Of a DNA stretch of 64,000 nucleotides, positions 40,897-52,847 are shown one piece after another; within the stretch, counting starts at the first letter, position 1; each line of letters begins with the position of its first letter. The notes beneath the pieces were generated by a model. The model saw only the letters and a list, made by a program, of their open reading frames with translations. It did not search any database and was not told the origin of the DNA. The translations under genes and the position numbers were made by a program. The stretch is taken from NCBI RefSeq assembly GCF_023806085.1, contig NZ_JAMSLX010000008.1, positions 111,391 through 175,390 of the forward strand, written 5' to 3'. This DNA is from Hephaestia sp. MAHUQ-44 (GTDB lineage Bacteria; Pseudomonadota; Alphaproteobacteria; Sphingomonadales; Sphingomonadaceae).

Positions 40897-42693
40897 ATGG
40901 CGCTTGGTCTTGAGAATAACGGTTTCAGCGATGCATTGGTGATCCTCGGCGCAGCGGGGCTGGTGATCCCCGCATTCGCGCGCTTCAAGATCAGCCCGGT
41001 CATCGGTTTCATCCTCGTCGGCATCCTGGTCGGCCCCGCCGGGCTCGGCTCCTTCGCGGGGCAGGTTCCGTGGCTCTATTACATCACGATTACCGATGCC
41101 GAGGCAATCGAGCCGTTCGCCGAATTCGGTATCATCCTGCTGCTGTTCTCGATCGGGCTCGAATTGTCGCTCAAGCGGCTGTGGGCGATGCGCAACCTGG
41201 TCTTCGGGCTCGGCGCGGCAGAATTGCTCGGATCGGGGCTGCTGATCGCGCTCGCGCTGGCGATGCTGGGGCAGAATACCCCCGGCGCGATCGGGCTCGG
41301 GCTCGCGCTCGCTTTGTCCTCAACCGCGCTGATCCTGCCGATGGCGGGCACCGCTAGCCCGGTCGGGCGCGCCGCCTTTTCGATGCTGCTGTTCGAGGAT
41401 CTCGCGCTGGTGCCGATCATTTTCGCATTGGGCGCGCTGGCGCCGACCGCGACCGACGCCGGATGGGAAGGTATCGCCGGGGTCGCGCTCTGGGGCGCGG
41501 TCACCGTGGTCGCGATGTTCATCGGCGGGCGGCTCGTGTTGCCCAAATTGTTCGCGCAGGCCGCGCGCACCAAGAGCCCCGAATTGTTTCTCGCCGCCTC
41601 GCTGCTGGTCGTTATCGCTGCCAGCCTCGCCACCACCGCGGTCGGCCTGTCGCCGATCGTCGGCGCGCTGCTTGCCGGGCTGATCATCGCCGAGACCGAA
41701 TATGGCGACGAGGTCGAAGTGATGACCGAACCGTTCAAGGGCCTCGCGCTCGGGGTGTTCCTGATCACCGTAGGAATGAGCCTCGACCTGCGGCTCGTCG
41801 CCGCCAATTGGGTGGGGCTCGGCGGCGCGGTGCTCGGCGTGGTCGCGATCAAGACCGCGGTGACCTTCGGCCTGCTCCGCTTCACCGGCACGCGGGCAGG
41901 CACTGCCGCCGAAGCCGGCGTATTGATGTCGAGCCCGTCGGAAACGACGCTGATCGTGCTCGGCGTGGCAACGCAGGCGCAATTGATCCTGCCGTCCACT
42001 GCAGCCTTCTGGCAGACGGTGACCGCGATCGGCCTCACCCTCACCCCGCTGCTTGCGCGCGTCGGCCAGAAGGCGGCACGGCGGCTCGAACGCCGCGTCG
42101 GCGCCGAAGAGCCCGAAGCGGCGACCGATCCCGAAGGCCCCGGAACGGTGGTGATCGGGTTCGGCCGCGTCGGCCGGATCGTCACCGACATGCTCGAACG
42201 CCATGGCCGCAAATATGTCGCGGTCGAGGCCGATATCGATGCCGCCAGCGCCGCGCGCCGCGCAGGCTATCCGGTGGTTTTCGGCGATGCCGCGCGCGCC
42301 GAGCTGATCGATCGGCTCAACCTGGGGCGCGCCGACGCGTTGATCCTGACGATGGATGATCCGGTGCTGTCGGTCCGCCTCACGCGGCGCGTGCGCAATT
42401 GGGTGCCGCATCTGCCGATCGTCGCGCGCGCGCGCGATACCGCCCACGCCGCCGAACTCTACCGCGCGGGCGCCACCGATGCCGTCCCCGAAACCGTCGA
42501 AAGCTCGCTCCAATTGTCCGAGGCGGTGCTGGTCGAACTCGGGGTGGCAATGGGCCCGGTTATTGCCTCGATCCACGACAAGCGCGACGAACTGCGCCAC
42601 ATCATCAAGGAAGCCGCCAATCTCGATCACGAGCCGAGGATGCGGCTTGCGCGGCTGGCCGAAACCAGCGGCGAGGACCTTTCCGATCTCTGA
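40897..42693 (+). CDS. Monovalent cation:proton antiporter-2 (KefB/YbaL-like)
   Basis: A 598-residue CPA2 antiporter with about 12 hydrophobic spans in the first 390 residues. GFILVGILVGPAGLG and the LLLFSIGLELSLKRLW stretch are typical of Kef proteins. A C-terminal RCK/TrkA-N domain begins at TVVIGFGRVGRIVTDMLERHG with ADIDAASAARRAGYPVVFGDA. It probably exchanges K+ or Na+ for protons under nucleotide control. A glutathione-gated Kef would usually sit with a KefG/F partner; none is near. Confidence 0.9.
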   Translation: MALGLENNGFSDALVILGAAGLVIPAFARFKISPVIGFILVGILVGPAGLGSFAGQVPWLYYITITDAEAIEPFAEFGIILLLFSIGLELSLKRLWAMRNLVFGLGAAELLGSGLLIALALAMLGQNTPGAIGLGLALALSSTALILPMAGTASPVGRAAFSMLLFEDLALVPIIFALGALAPTATDAGWEGIAGVALWGAVTVVAMFIGGRLVLPKLFAQAARTKSPELFLAASLLVVIAASLATTAVGLSPIVGALLAGLIIAETEYGDEVEVMTEPFKGLALGVFLITVGMSLDLRLVAANWVGLGGAVLGVVAIKTAVTFGLLRFTGTRAGTAAEAGVLMSSPSETTLIVLGVATQAQLILPSTAAFWQTVTAIGLTLTPLLARVGQKAARRLERRVGAEEPEAATDPEGPGTVVIGFGRVGRIVTDMLERHGRKYVAVEADIDAASAARRAGYPVVFGDAARAELIDRLNLGRADALILTMDDPVLSVRLTRRVRNWVPHLPIVARARDTAHAAELYRAGATDAVPETVESSLQLSEAVLVELGVAMGPVIASIHDKRDELRHIIKEAANLDHEPRMRLARLAETSGEDLSDL

Positions 42694-42814
42694 TAGAATG
42701 TGGCTGACGGCTTTGGCGCCAGGACTCCGTCTACTGGAACGGATCGAGGATATGGCTCGTTCTGCCGTCAGGACGGCACCGTTCGCCGGTCTTGCCGAGG
42801 GTTTGGAGTGTGTT

Positions 42815-43387
42815 ATGAATTTCCACCGCTTTCGTGCGCGCGGCCGCCTTCTTGCCGCGATCGGCACCGGGACGCTGCTGCTCGCCGGCTGCGCAACCCC
42901 GACGCCCTATCAGCCCGCCACCGGCCATGGTTACAACCGGACCGGCTTCAGCGACCAGCGGATCGAGGCCGATCGCTATATGGTCAGCTTTTCGGGCAAC
43001 TCGCTCACCTCGCGCGAGACCGTCGAGCGCTATCTGCTGTTTCGCGCGGCCGAATTGACCGTCCAGCAGGGTTTCGATCACTTCATCCTCGTCGATCGCA
43101 ACACCGATCGCAAAACGCAGACCTATGTCGATCGCCCCTTCGGCCCCGGCCCTTATGGCTTCTGGGGGCCGTCGTGGCGCTTCTACGGCAGTTGGGGGTG
43201 GCGCCGCTGGGACCCGTTCTGGGGCGACCCCTTCTATAATAATTTCGATGTCCGCACCGTCGATCGCTACGAAGCGATGGCCGAGATCGTGATGGGCAAG
43301 GGGCCGCCGCCGCGCGACAATGTCCGCAGCTTCGATGCGCGCGACGTGATGAGCAACCTCGGGCCGACGATCAAGGTTCCGAAGTAA
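42815..43387 (+). CDS. CC0125/CC1285-type lipoprotein
   Basis: A 190-residue lipoprotein. The signal sequence RLLAAIGTGTLLLAGC ends in a lipobox LLAGC, so Cys at about 25 should be lipidated. The mature part has TGHGYNRTGFSDQRIEADRY, VSFSGNSLTSRETVERYLLFR and GFDHFILVDRN, matching the CC0125/CC1285 family of alphaproteobacterial lipoproteins of unknown role. Aromatic/Pro/Gly-rich WGPSWRFYGSWGWRRW follows. The frame is open far upstream in other-gene sequence, which is not used. A terminator follows 25 bases on. Confidence 0.85.
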   Translation: MNFHRFRARGRLLAAIGTGTLLLAGCATPTPYQPATGHGYNRTGFSDQRIEADRYMVSFSGNSLTSRETVERYLLFRAAELTVQQGFDHFILVDRNTDRKTQTYVDRPFGPGPYGFWGPSWRFYGSWGWRRWDPFWGDPFYNNFDVRTVDRYEAMAEIVMGKGPPPRDNVRSFDARDVMSNLGPTIKVPK

Positions 43388-43411
43388 CGCCCTTGAAGAT
43401 CGTGTAAAAAA

Positions 43412-43455
43412 TTCGGCCGGTTTCTCCCACATGGAAAGGCCGGCCGAACCTTTTT
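43412..43455 (+). terminator. Rho-independent terminator
   Basis: TTCGGCCGG (43412-43420) and CCGGCCGAA (43440-43448) form a 9-pair stem, followed by CCTTTTTAT. It lies after the lipoprotein gene. On the other strand its A tracts could serve secA too. Confidence 0.85.
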
Positions 43456-43473
43456 ATCGCTCGCCAGCGCGCC

Positions 43474-46209
<2,736 letters not shown>

Positions 46210-46334
46210 GGCGGAATCCTGTTCGTTATATTGCGGGGGCCGATGCGCGCGGGGCGCCCTTCAGGCGGCGCGACGGTCGACGGGAAACTATGGGGCGATA
46301 TGGGGGCGGCGCGAGGACGCGCAACGCCCGGCGT

Positions 46335-46610
46335 CTATTCGCGCCGGCACTCGGTGGTCACGCGGGCAAAAGCGACCGCGGCGATGACAGGCAGCGCGCT
46401 GGCGATCCGGCGCGCATCGGGCACGACATGCGGCACGCCCGGCGCCCGCACCGCGCGGACGACGATGCGCACCGCGACGCGCCCGCTATTGGCCTGGCTC
46501 GCCGTAATCGTGGTCGTGCTGCCGAGCGTCACCTGCGCGCGTGCGGGGCTCTGGCCGGAAAGCCCGGTCAGCCCTGCGAGCATCGCGTAGAGGATCAGCA
46601 ACAGTTCCAC
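46335..46610 (-). CDS. Small hydrophobic-start hypothetical protein
   Basis: A 91-residue protein from GTG 46610. AGGAG lies 4 bases upstream of the GTG, which supports both gene and start. The N-terminus MELLLILYAMLAGLTGLSG is a single span or signal. The rest is Arg/Val/Ala-rich with a strand-like VAVRIVVRAVRAPGVPHVV and ends with a Cys near the C-terminus. It is not recognised. It lies 125 bases ahead of secA and could be a leader-like neighbour (SecM-like regulators precede secA in enterics), but no arrest motif is seen. Confidence 0.5.
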   Translation of the reverse strand: MELLLILYAMLAGLTGLSGQSPARAQVTLGSTTTITASQANSGRVAVRIVVRAVRAPGVPHVVPDARRIASALPVIAAVAFARVTTECRRE

Positions 46611-46706
46611 GTGTCTCCTGACGGATTGGCGGGCGATCGCCCGGCTAGGCAGGCCATATAATCCGCGACGGCGCCCGTCGACCCTATAATCGTGCGCGTG
46701 GGCGGG

Positions 46707-47120
46707 TTACAGCGGCAGCGGATCGTCGTCGCTCAGCGGCGCGATCTCCAGTTTCCACAGCATCGACGATGTCCATACGCCCGCAATCGCCTTGCCTGCC
46801 GCATCGTGCGCCGGGCTGAACCGGCCATTCATGACGACCAGCGCGCAGGTCGTGCTGTCGAGCAGCGCCGTGCCGCTCGATTCGGTGATCGAGCATGAGG
46901 TGACACGGCCTTTGGCATCGACATCGACCGCGAACCCCGTGCGCCCCTCCGCACCCGCCGCCTTGGCCGCCGGCGGATAGCTGTCCCCGGCGAACCAGTC
47001 GGCGGGGTTGCCGATCGGTGCAGGCGTCGACGCCTCGGGCGCCGATTGGGCGAGCACGGGACTGGCCGTCCCGGCCAGAGCCAGTGCGATCAGCGGTTGC
47101 AGAAGGAGCATGCGGTTCAT
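46707..47120 (-). CDS. TonB C-terminal domain protein, exported (short)
   Basis: A 137-residue protein with signal peptide MNRMLLLQPLIALALAGTAS ending VLAQ. A single TonB_C-like domain follows: PADWFAGDSYPPAAKAAG, TGFAVDVDAKGRVTSC, SITESSGTALLDSTTC. It lacks the usual cytoplasmic-periplasmic anchor, ExbB-contacting helix and Pro-rich linker of TonB, so it is not a normal energy transducer. It shares NPxDWFxxDSYP, TCxxxxSSGxxxLDxxTC and spacing with the gene at 47165. It may bind TonB boxes or serve in periplasm as a structural protein. Confidence 0.78.
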   Translation of the reverse strand: MNRMLLLQPLIALALAGTASPVLAQSAPEASTPAPIGNPADWFAGDSYPPAAKAAGAEGRTGFAVDVDAKGRVTSCSITESSGTALLDSTTCALVVMNGRFSPAHDAAGKAIAGVWTSSMLWKLEIAPLSDDDPLPL

Positions 47121-47164
47121 ACGCCGTGGTTACTGCCCCGACACGCCGATGTCACGCCTTCACC

Positions 47165-47677
47165 CTAATCCGAGAGGCGCCAGGTTACGCTTTGGACGAT
47201 TGAGGGTGGTGGCTTGCCCGTTTCCGGCAACGGTTTGAATTCGGCATGCGTGGTAGCAATGCGACACGTGCCGTCATCGAGCACGCGCGACCCCGAGGAA
47301 GCGATGATCGTGCACGATGCCGCATGCCCCGCAGCGTCGATTGTGAGCCGGAAACGAACCGTGCCCTCGATGTTTTCCCGCAACGCCTGGCGCGGATAGC
47401 TGTCGGGGCCAAACCAATCGACCGGATTGCCCGACCGAACCGGCGGTATCTTGTCTGGCCACGTATCGACCACCGGCGAGATGGCTGGTCTGTCCAATGT
47501 GGCGGCAATGCGCGCCTTGATATCAGCGGTGACGCCCGAAAGCGTGGTCATCGTTCCTGCGCGCTCGGCGATAATGATCCCGATCGAGGCGATCGCCAGC
47601 ACCAGCGCCACACAGAGCGTGACGACCGCGAACATCAACCGTTGGCCTTGCCCCGTCAGCACGCTAACACCCCTCAT
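47165..47677 (-). CDS. TonB C-terminal domain protein, membrane anchored
   Basis: A 170-residue protein. The anchor span LMFAVVTLCVALVLAIASIGIII near 14-37 is followed by about 50 residues of linker and one TonB_C-like domain: GNPVDWFGPDSYPRQALREN, VRFRLTIDAAGHAASC, SSGSRVLDDGTC. It is paralogous to the downstream gene at 46707, which has a signal peptide in place of the anchor. The His/Ser residues of the TonB H20 anchor motif are not seen. The pair probably arose by tandem duplication. It is divergent from argJ by 30 bases. Confidence 0.75.
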   Translation of the reverse strand: MRGVSVLTGQGQRLMFAVVTLCVALVLAIASIGIIIAERAGTMTTLSGVTADIKARIAATLDRPAISPVVDTWPDKIPPVRSGNPVDWFGPDSYPRQALRENIEGTVRFRLTIDAAGHAASCTIIASSGSRVLDDGTCRIATTHAEFKPLPETGKPPPSIVQSVTWRLSD

Positions 47678-47707
47678 CCTCGACCCGTCTACGTGGGAGC
47701 CCCGCCC

Positions 47708-48937
47708 TTGTCATCCGCCCAGTCTCCGCTTGCGCCCACGCACTTCCCGGATCTCCCCGCCATCGCGGGCGTTGATCTTCGTGTGGCGCGGGCGCGGTAC
47801 AAGACATGGGACCGGTGCGACCTCACCTTCGTGTCGCTCGATCCCGGCACCAGCGTCGCGGGCGTGCTGACGCAGAGCAAATGCCCCTCGCCCGAGGTCG
47901 AATGGTGCCGCGCCGCGCTGCCGCTCGGCACCGCGCGCGCGCTGGTCGTCAACGCGGGCAATTCGAACGCCTTCACGGGCAATCGCGGGCGGGCGGCGGT
48001 GGAGGCGATCGCGGCGCGCGCCGCCGGACACCTCGGCTGCGCTCCCTCGGACATCTTCGTCGCCTCGACCGGGGTGATCGGCGTGCCGCTGCCGATCGAC
48101 AAGGCCGAGGCCGGGCTCGACGCCGCGTTCGCCGCCACGCCGTGCGACTGGAACGAGGCGGCGGCGGCGATCATGACCACCGACACCTTCATCAAGACGG
48201 CGGTCACGACCGCGATCGTCGATGGCCGCACGGTGACGCTGGTCGGGATCATCAAGGGATCGGGGATGATCGCGCCCGATATGGCGACGATGCTCGGCTT
48301 CGTGTTCACCGATGCCGCGGTCGAACCCGCTTTCCTCCAGGCGGCGCTCAACGCCGCCAACCGCACCAGTTTTTCATGCATCACAGTCGATAGCGACACC
48401 TCGACCAGCGACACCGTGCTGGCGTTCGCGACCGGCAAGGCTGGCAACGCGCCGCTGACGAACGCCGACGATGCGGGTGCCGACGCGTTTGCCGCCGCGC
48501 TGGGCGATCTGTGCCGGCGGCTCGCGCATCTGGTGGTGCGCGACGGCGAAGGCGCGACCAAGTTCGTCACCGTCGAGGTGACGGGCGCCACGTCGGACAA
48601 GAGCGCGCACCGTATCGCCCGCAGCATCGCCGAATCGCCGCTGGTCAAGACCGCGATCGCGGGCGAGGACGCCAATTGGGGCCGCGTGGTGATGGCGGTC
48701 GGCAAGGCCGGCGAACCCGCCGAGCGCGACCAGCTCGCGATCCGCTTCGGCGATACGCTGGTGGCGGAAAACGGCCTCGCGGTCGAAGGCTATGACGAAG
48801 CCCCCGTTGCCGCGCACCTCAAGGGCAAGGAGATCGACATCGGCGTCGATCTCGGCCTCGGCGACGGCCGCGCGACGATGTGGACGTGCGATCTGACGCA
48901 CGGCTACATCGCGATCAACGCCGATTACCGAAGCTGA
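47708..48937 (+). CDS. argJ: Bifunctional ornithine acetyltransferase/N-acetylglutamate synthase
   Basis: Arginine biosynthesis; transfers acetyl from N-acetylornithine to glutamate. It has 409 residues from TTG 47708, with GGGAG 8 bases upstream; GTG 47693 is an alternative. Motifs are NAGNSNAFTGNRGR, KGSGMIAPDMATMLGF with the Thr nucleophile of the self-cleavage site (in ATML), and GEDANWGRVVMAVGKAGE. It overlaps nothing and is followed by a bidirectional terminator. Confidence 0.95.
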   Translation: MSSAQSPLAPTHFPDLPAIAGVDLRVARARYKTWDRCDLTFVSLDPGTSVAGVLTQSKCPSPEVEWCRAALPLGTARALVVNAGNSNAFTGNRGRAAVEAIAARAAGHLGCAPSDIFVASTGVIGVPLPIDKAEAGLDAAFAATPCDWNEAAAAIMTTDTFIKTAVTTAIVDGRTVTLVGIIKGSGMIAPDMATMLGFVFTDAAVEPAFLQAALNAANRTSFSCITVDSDTSTSDTVLAFATGKAGNAPLTNADDAGADAFAAALGDLCRRLAHLVVRDGEGATKFVTVEVTGATSDKSAHRIARSIAESPLVKTAIAGEDANWGRVVMAVGKAGEPAERDQLAIRFGDTLVAENGLAVEGYDEAPVAAHLKGKEIDIGVDLGLGDGRATMWTCDLTHGYIAINADYRS

Positions 48938-48941
48938 AGCA

Positions 48942-48978
48942 AAACAGCGCCCCGCGGCCGGAGCCGGGGGCGCTGTTT
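48942..48978. terminator. Bidirectional terminator between argJ and trxA
   Basis: AAACAGCGCCCC (48942-48953) and GGGGCGCTGTTT (48967-48978) are perfect inverted partners, 12 base pairs with A and T tracts on either side. It lies between convergent argJ and trxA and should stop transcription in both directions. Confidence 0.88.
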
Positions 48979-49018
48979 GTAAGATCGGATGTCAGCTTTC
49001 GCTGGCTTCGCGTTCGAT

Positions 49019-49342
49019 TTACGCGAGTTCGTTTTCCAGCCACGCCTTGATCCGGCCCTTGGGCTCGGCGCCGACCTTGGTCGCGGCGGGGGCACCGCCC
49101 TTGAACAGGATCATCGTCGGAATGCCGCGCACGCCGTAGCGGCCGGGAGCCTCGGGATTGTCGTCGATGTTGAGCTTGGCGATCGTCACCTTCTCGCCGA
49201 GTTCTTCCGAAATCTCCTCAAGGCTGGGCCCGATCATCTTGCACGGACCGCACCATTCGGCCCAGAAATCGACCAGCACTGGCCCTTCTGCATTAAGGAC
49301 GTCGTTTTCGAAGCTCGAATCGGTGATCTGTTTGGTGGCCAT
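49019..49342 (-). CDS. trxA: Thioredoxin
   Basis: A 107-residue thioredoxin. The active site is [14 protein letters not shown], the cis-Pro is in [12 protein letters not shown], and the start is [14 protein letters not shown] longer frame upstream lies in the trxA-addA gap without character. It follows addA by 46 bases, a linkage seen in many Alphaproteobacteria. Confidence 0.97.
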   Translation of the reverse strand: MATKQITDSSFENDVLNAEGPVLVDFWAEWCGPCKMIGPSLEEISEELGEKVTIAKLNIDDNPEAPGRYGVRGIPTMILFKGGAPAATKVGAEPKGRIKAWLENELA

Positions 49343-49388
49343 GAGGGCGTCTCCTTTGATCTCTAGGTAGGCAGGCCGGCGCGCTTGC

Positions 49389-52300
49389 TCAAGCACCGGC
49401 CGCCAAGCTTTGTTGCGCTGGCGGCAAGCGGGGCTTGTGGGCGGCGAGTAGCGCATCGGGGAGCGCGAACGATACCGGCCCTGCGGTGTAGAGCAAGGTG
49501 GCGCCGATCCGGCGATCGGGGAAGATCACGCGCAGCGCCTCGGCATAGGCCGCCATCTGGCGCAGATGATAGATTGGCACGTCATCGACCGTGGCGGGCA
49601 CGCGCCGCCCGGTCTTGAAGTCGATCAGCTCGACCGCATCGTCGGTGACGAGCAGCCGGTCGATCGTCCCGGCGACCACCAACCCGTCGCCGATCACCGC
49701 CGTCACTGGCGCCTCGGCCAGCGCGTCGGGCCCGAACAGCGCGGCAAAGCGCGGATCGTCGAGTACCGCACACACCGTCGCCACCAGCGCATCGCGCGCG
49801 TGGGGATCGGCCACCTGCCCCACGTCGCGCAGCCAGCGGTCGGCTGCCGCCGCGCGGTCTGCGGGTGGCACCGGCGGCAGACGCTCGAACAGCGCGTGGA
49901 TCAACCGCCCGCGCTCGGCGGCGGCGCGCATCGCCGGGCTCGGTGGCGGGTCGGCGACATCGTCCTCGCCCAGCGCCGACGGCGCGAGCGGACGCGGCGG
50001 GCGCGCTTCCTGCGGGGCCGCGCGCCGTGCCCAATCGGGGAGATCAGGTCGGGCGGCCGCACCCGGCGCCTCACCGGCCTTGGTGGCGATCGCCTGCTGC
50101 GGCACGTGCCCCTCGAAACACCGCGCCTCATCCTCGACCAGCGGCACGCCGAGCGCGGTCAGCGCACGATCAGCGGCGGCGTACCAACTCGCCTCGGGCG
50201 GCACGCCTTTCGCGCGCGGCCCCAGCGCCCCGGCGATGACGAGTTGCTCCTCGGCGCGCGTCGCCGCGACGTAGAATAGCCGCCAATGCTCCTCGAGTTC
50301 GCGCGCTTCGGAGGTTGCGGCCAGATCCGCGATCTCGCCCCCGCGCTCGATGGTGCGCGGGCGGAAGATCGGGATCGCGTCGCGCGCATCCTCGGGCTTC
50401 CAGCTCAGAATATCGCGCCGCACCGAGGCGGGGTCGGCGGTCGCGTCGGCGAGGATCACCACCGGCGCCTGCAATCCCTTGGCCCCGTGCGCGGTCATCA
50501 CCCGCACCGCATCGAGCGGCGCCGACGGGTCGCGCACGATCTCGACATCGCCGCGATCGAACCAGTCGAGGAAAAGCTGGAGCGAGGGCGCCGATAGCGT
50601 CTCGAAATCGAGCGCGGCGCTCAGCAATTCCTCGATCGGGTCGCGCGCTTCCTGCCCCAGCCGCCGGATCAGCTTGCGCCGTCCGTCGAGCGGCCCGGTG
50701 AGCAATTCCTCGAGAAACTGGTACGGCGTCGCAATATCGGCGCGGTTCAACATCGCCTCAAGCGGCGCGAGCCGTTCCGCAGGCTGCGTCGCGCGCAGAT
50801 GACGCCATAGCGGCATTCGCGACGGGCGCGGCGCGGCGGCGTGCATCAAGTCATCCTGGGTCCAGCCGATCAGCGGCGACACCAACAGGCTCGCCAGCGC
50901 CAGATCGTCCTCGGGTTGGAGCGCGAAACGCACCGCGGCGAGCAGATCCTGCACCGCCAGCGGCGTATTGAGCCGCAGCCGATCGACCCCCGCCACCGGC
51001 ACACCCTCGGCATAGAGCCGCGCGACCAGCAGCGACGCCAGTTCGCCACGCCGTTTGACGAGGATCAGCACATCCTCAGGCCGGATCGGCCGCCCCTTGC
51101 TCGCCAGCGTACCGCTGTTGATCATGTCGCGCACGCTGCGCGCGATCTTGCCCGCCAGCGCGCGCGTCGCATCGCCGACCCAGCCCTCTTCATCCTCTTC
51201 CGGATCGCCAACATCGTCGCTGACCGCAGGCCACAAGGTGACGCGTCCCGGTCCGGGGACTTCGCTGGCATGGACCTCGACTTCGCCGATCTCGCCCAGC
51301 GCGGCCGCGCCGACCGTCGCGATCGCAGCATCGACAAATTCGAGCACTGGGCGGGTCGATCGGAACGATTGCGTCAGCGACAGCCGCTCGAACGGCACGC
51401 CCTCGCCCGCCAGCGGATCGAAACCCTCCCCCGCCAGTCGCTCGAAATACCGCCCCGCCCACGCGAAATTGAGCGGATCGGTGCCCTGGAAGCCGAAGAT
51501 CGCCTGCTTGAAGTCGCCGACGGTGAACAGCGTCCGCACGCGATCGCCATGCCGGCCTTCGCCGGCGAAGAATTCCTCGGCCAGCTTGCCGATGATCGTC
51601 CATTGCGCGAGGTTGGTATCCTGCGCCTCGTCGATCAGGATATGTTCGGTCGCCTGGTCGAGCTTGTAGCGCACCCATTCGCCCATCCCCGGCTGTTCGA
51701 GCAACGCCACCGCGCGGCCGATCAGATCGTCGAAATCGACCGCGCCTGCGCGGCGCTTGGCGAGCGCATAGCGCTCGGCATAATCGAGCCCGATCTCGAG
51801 CCCGGCCGCCAGCAGATCGGCATAGGCCGCGCGCGTGCGCATCGAGACCAGCGCGGCGCAGGCCTCGTGCAGCCGGCTTGCGGCCTCGGCATAGCCCTCC
51901 TCCTGCGGCGCCTGCCCCTTGCCGAACGAGCGCATCTCGCCATCGGCCTTGGCCCAGACGAGATGCAATTCATCGAGCGTCGCCGCACGATCCTCGCTCG
52001 AACGCGCGCGCCACGCCGCGATGGTGTCGGCACGCGCAAGCCCGTTCTTGGTCCCCCACGCCGCGTTCATCGCGGCCACTGCCGCCAGCGACGCGAGATC
52101 GAACGCATCGTCGTCACATGCCGCGACCAGCGCCGCCTCGATATCACCAGCGGGCAGATCGAGCGCGCGCCGCACGAACGGCGCGATCCCGCCTTTGGGC
52201 AGCGCCGACAGCCCGGCGCGCGCGCGGGCGCAGGCGATCAGGAAGCCCTCGGCCCCGCCCTCGCCCAGCCGCAGGCTGAGCGCGCCGATGGTGTCGATCA

Positions 52301-52847
52301 CATGTCCGCGCCCCTCGCGTTCGGCATCGACCAGCATCTCGGCCAGCGCCTCGCGCGCCAGCACCGCTTCCTCGCGCGCTTCGAGCGGGCGGAAACCGGG
52401 CACCAGCCCCGCCTCGATCGGGAAAGCCGACAGCAGGCTCTGCGCGAAACCGTGGATCGTCTGGATGCGGATGCCCCCGCCCGGCGCATCGAGCACCTTG
52501 GCGAACAAAGTGCGCGCGCGGGCCACTAGACCCGGATCGAGCGGATTTTCGCCCAAAGCGGCGAGATCGTCCTTCACCCGCCGCTCGGGCATCCGCACCC
52601 AGGCGGCGAGCCGCGCGCTGATCCGCGCCGCCATCTCGGCCGCGCCCGCCTTGGTGAAGGTGAGGCACAGGATCGCCCCCGGATCGACCCCGCGCAGCAG
52701 CAGCCGATAGACGCGCGCGGTGAGCACCTGCGTCTTGCCCGTCCCCGCCGATGCCGACAGCCAGACATGCGCGCCGGGCGCACTCGCGCGCGCCTGGCTG
52801 CCCAGCAGGCGGGGCAAGGTGCCGATGCCGTCAGCGCTCACGGCCAT
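49389..52847 (-). CDS. addA: Double-strand break repair helicase AddA
   Basis: UvrD-like helicase-nuclease subunit of AddAB that resects double-strand breaks for RecA loading. It has 1152 residues. Walker A is read at [22 protein letters not shown], the DEXX box in [13 protein letters not shown], and later motif [35 protein letters not shown] is the motif V region. The C-terminal RecB-type nuclease has [20 protein letters not shown] and a QMAAYAEAL motif. The alphaproteobacterial form is AddA, not RecB. It overlaps addB by 17 bases. Confidence 0.95.
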   Translation of the reverse strand: MAVSADGIGTLPRLLGSQARASAPGAHVWLSASAGTGKTQVLTARVYRLLLRGVDPGAILCLTFTKAGAAEMAARISARLAAWVRMPERRVKDDLAALGENPLDPGLVARARTLFAKVLDAPGGGIRIQTIHGFAQSLLSAFPIEAGLVPGFRPLEAREEAVLAREALAEMLVDAEREGRGHVIDTIGALSLRLGEGGAEGFLIACARARAGLSALPKGGIAPFVRRALDLPAGDIEAALVAACDDDAFDLASLAAVAAMNAAWGTKNGLARADTIAAWRARSSEDRAATLDELHLVWAKADGEMRSFGKGQAPQEEGYAEAASRLHEACAALVSMRTRAAYADLLAAGLEIGLDYAERYALAKRRAGAVDFDDLIGRAVALLEQPGMGEWVRYKLDQATEHILIDEAQDTNLAQWTIIGKLAEEFFAGEGRHGDRVRTLFTVGDFKQAIFGFQGTDPLNFAWAGRYFERLAGEGFDPLAGEGVPFERLSLTQSFRSTRPVLEFVDAAIATVGAAALGEIGEVEVHASEVPGPGRVTLWPAVSDDVGDPEEDEEGWVGDATRALAGKIARSVRDMINSGTLASKGRPIRPEDVLILVKRRGELASLLVARLYAEGVPVAGVDRLRLNTPLAVQDLLAAVRFALQPEDDLALASLLVSPLIGWTQDDLMHAAAPRPSRMPLWRHLRATQPAERLAPLEAMLNRADIATPYQFLEELLTGPLDGRRKLIRRLGQEARDPIEELLSAALDFETLSAPSLQLFLDWFDRGDVEIVRDPSAPLDAVRVMTAHGAKGLQAPVVILADATADPASVRRDILSWKPEDARDAIPIFRPRTIERGGEIADLAATSEARELEEHWRLFYVAATRAEEQLVIAGALGPRAKGVPPEASWYAAADRALTALGVPLVEDEARCFEGHVPQQAIATKAGEAPGAAARPDLPDWARRAAPQEARPPRPLAPSALGEDDVADPPPSPAMRAAAERGRLIHALFERLPPVPPADRAAAADRWLRDVGQVADPHARDALVATVCAVLDDPRFAALFGPDALAEAPVTAVIGDGLVVAGTIDRLLVTDDAVELIDFKTGRRVPATVDDVPIYHLRQMAAYAEALRVIFPDRRIGATLLYTAGPVSFALPDALLAAHKPRLPPAQQSLAAGA

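Noticed and set aside
42356..42814. N-terminal extension of the CC0125-type lipoprotein frame
   Set aside because: This stretch overlaps the antiporter C-terminus in another frame. The lipoprotein begins with a clean signal and lipobox at 42815.
46210..46334. SecM-like arrest peptide ahead of secA
   Set aside because: No FxxxxWIxxxxGIRAGP-type motif or coding frame is present in the direct secA leader.
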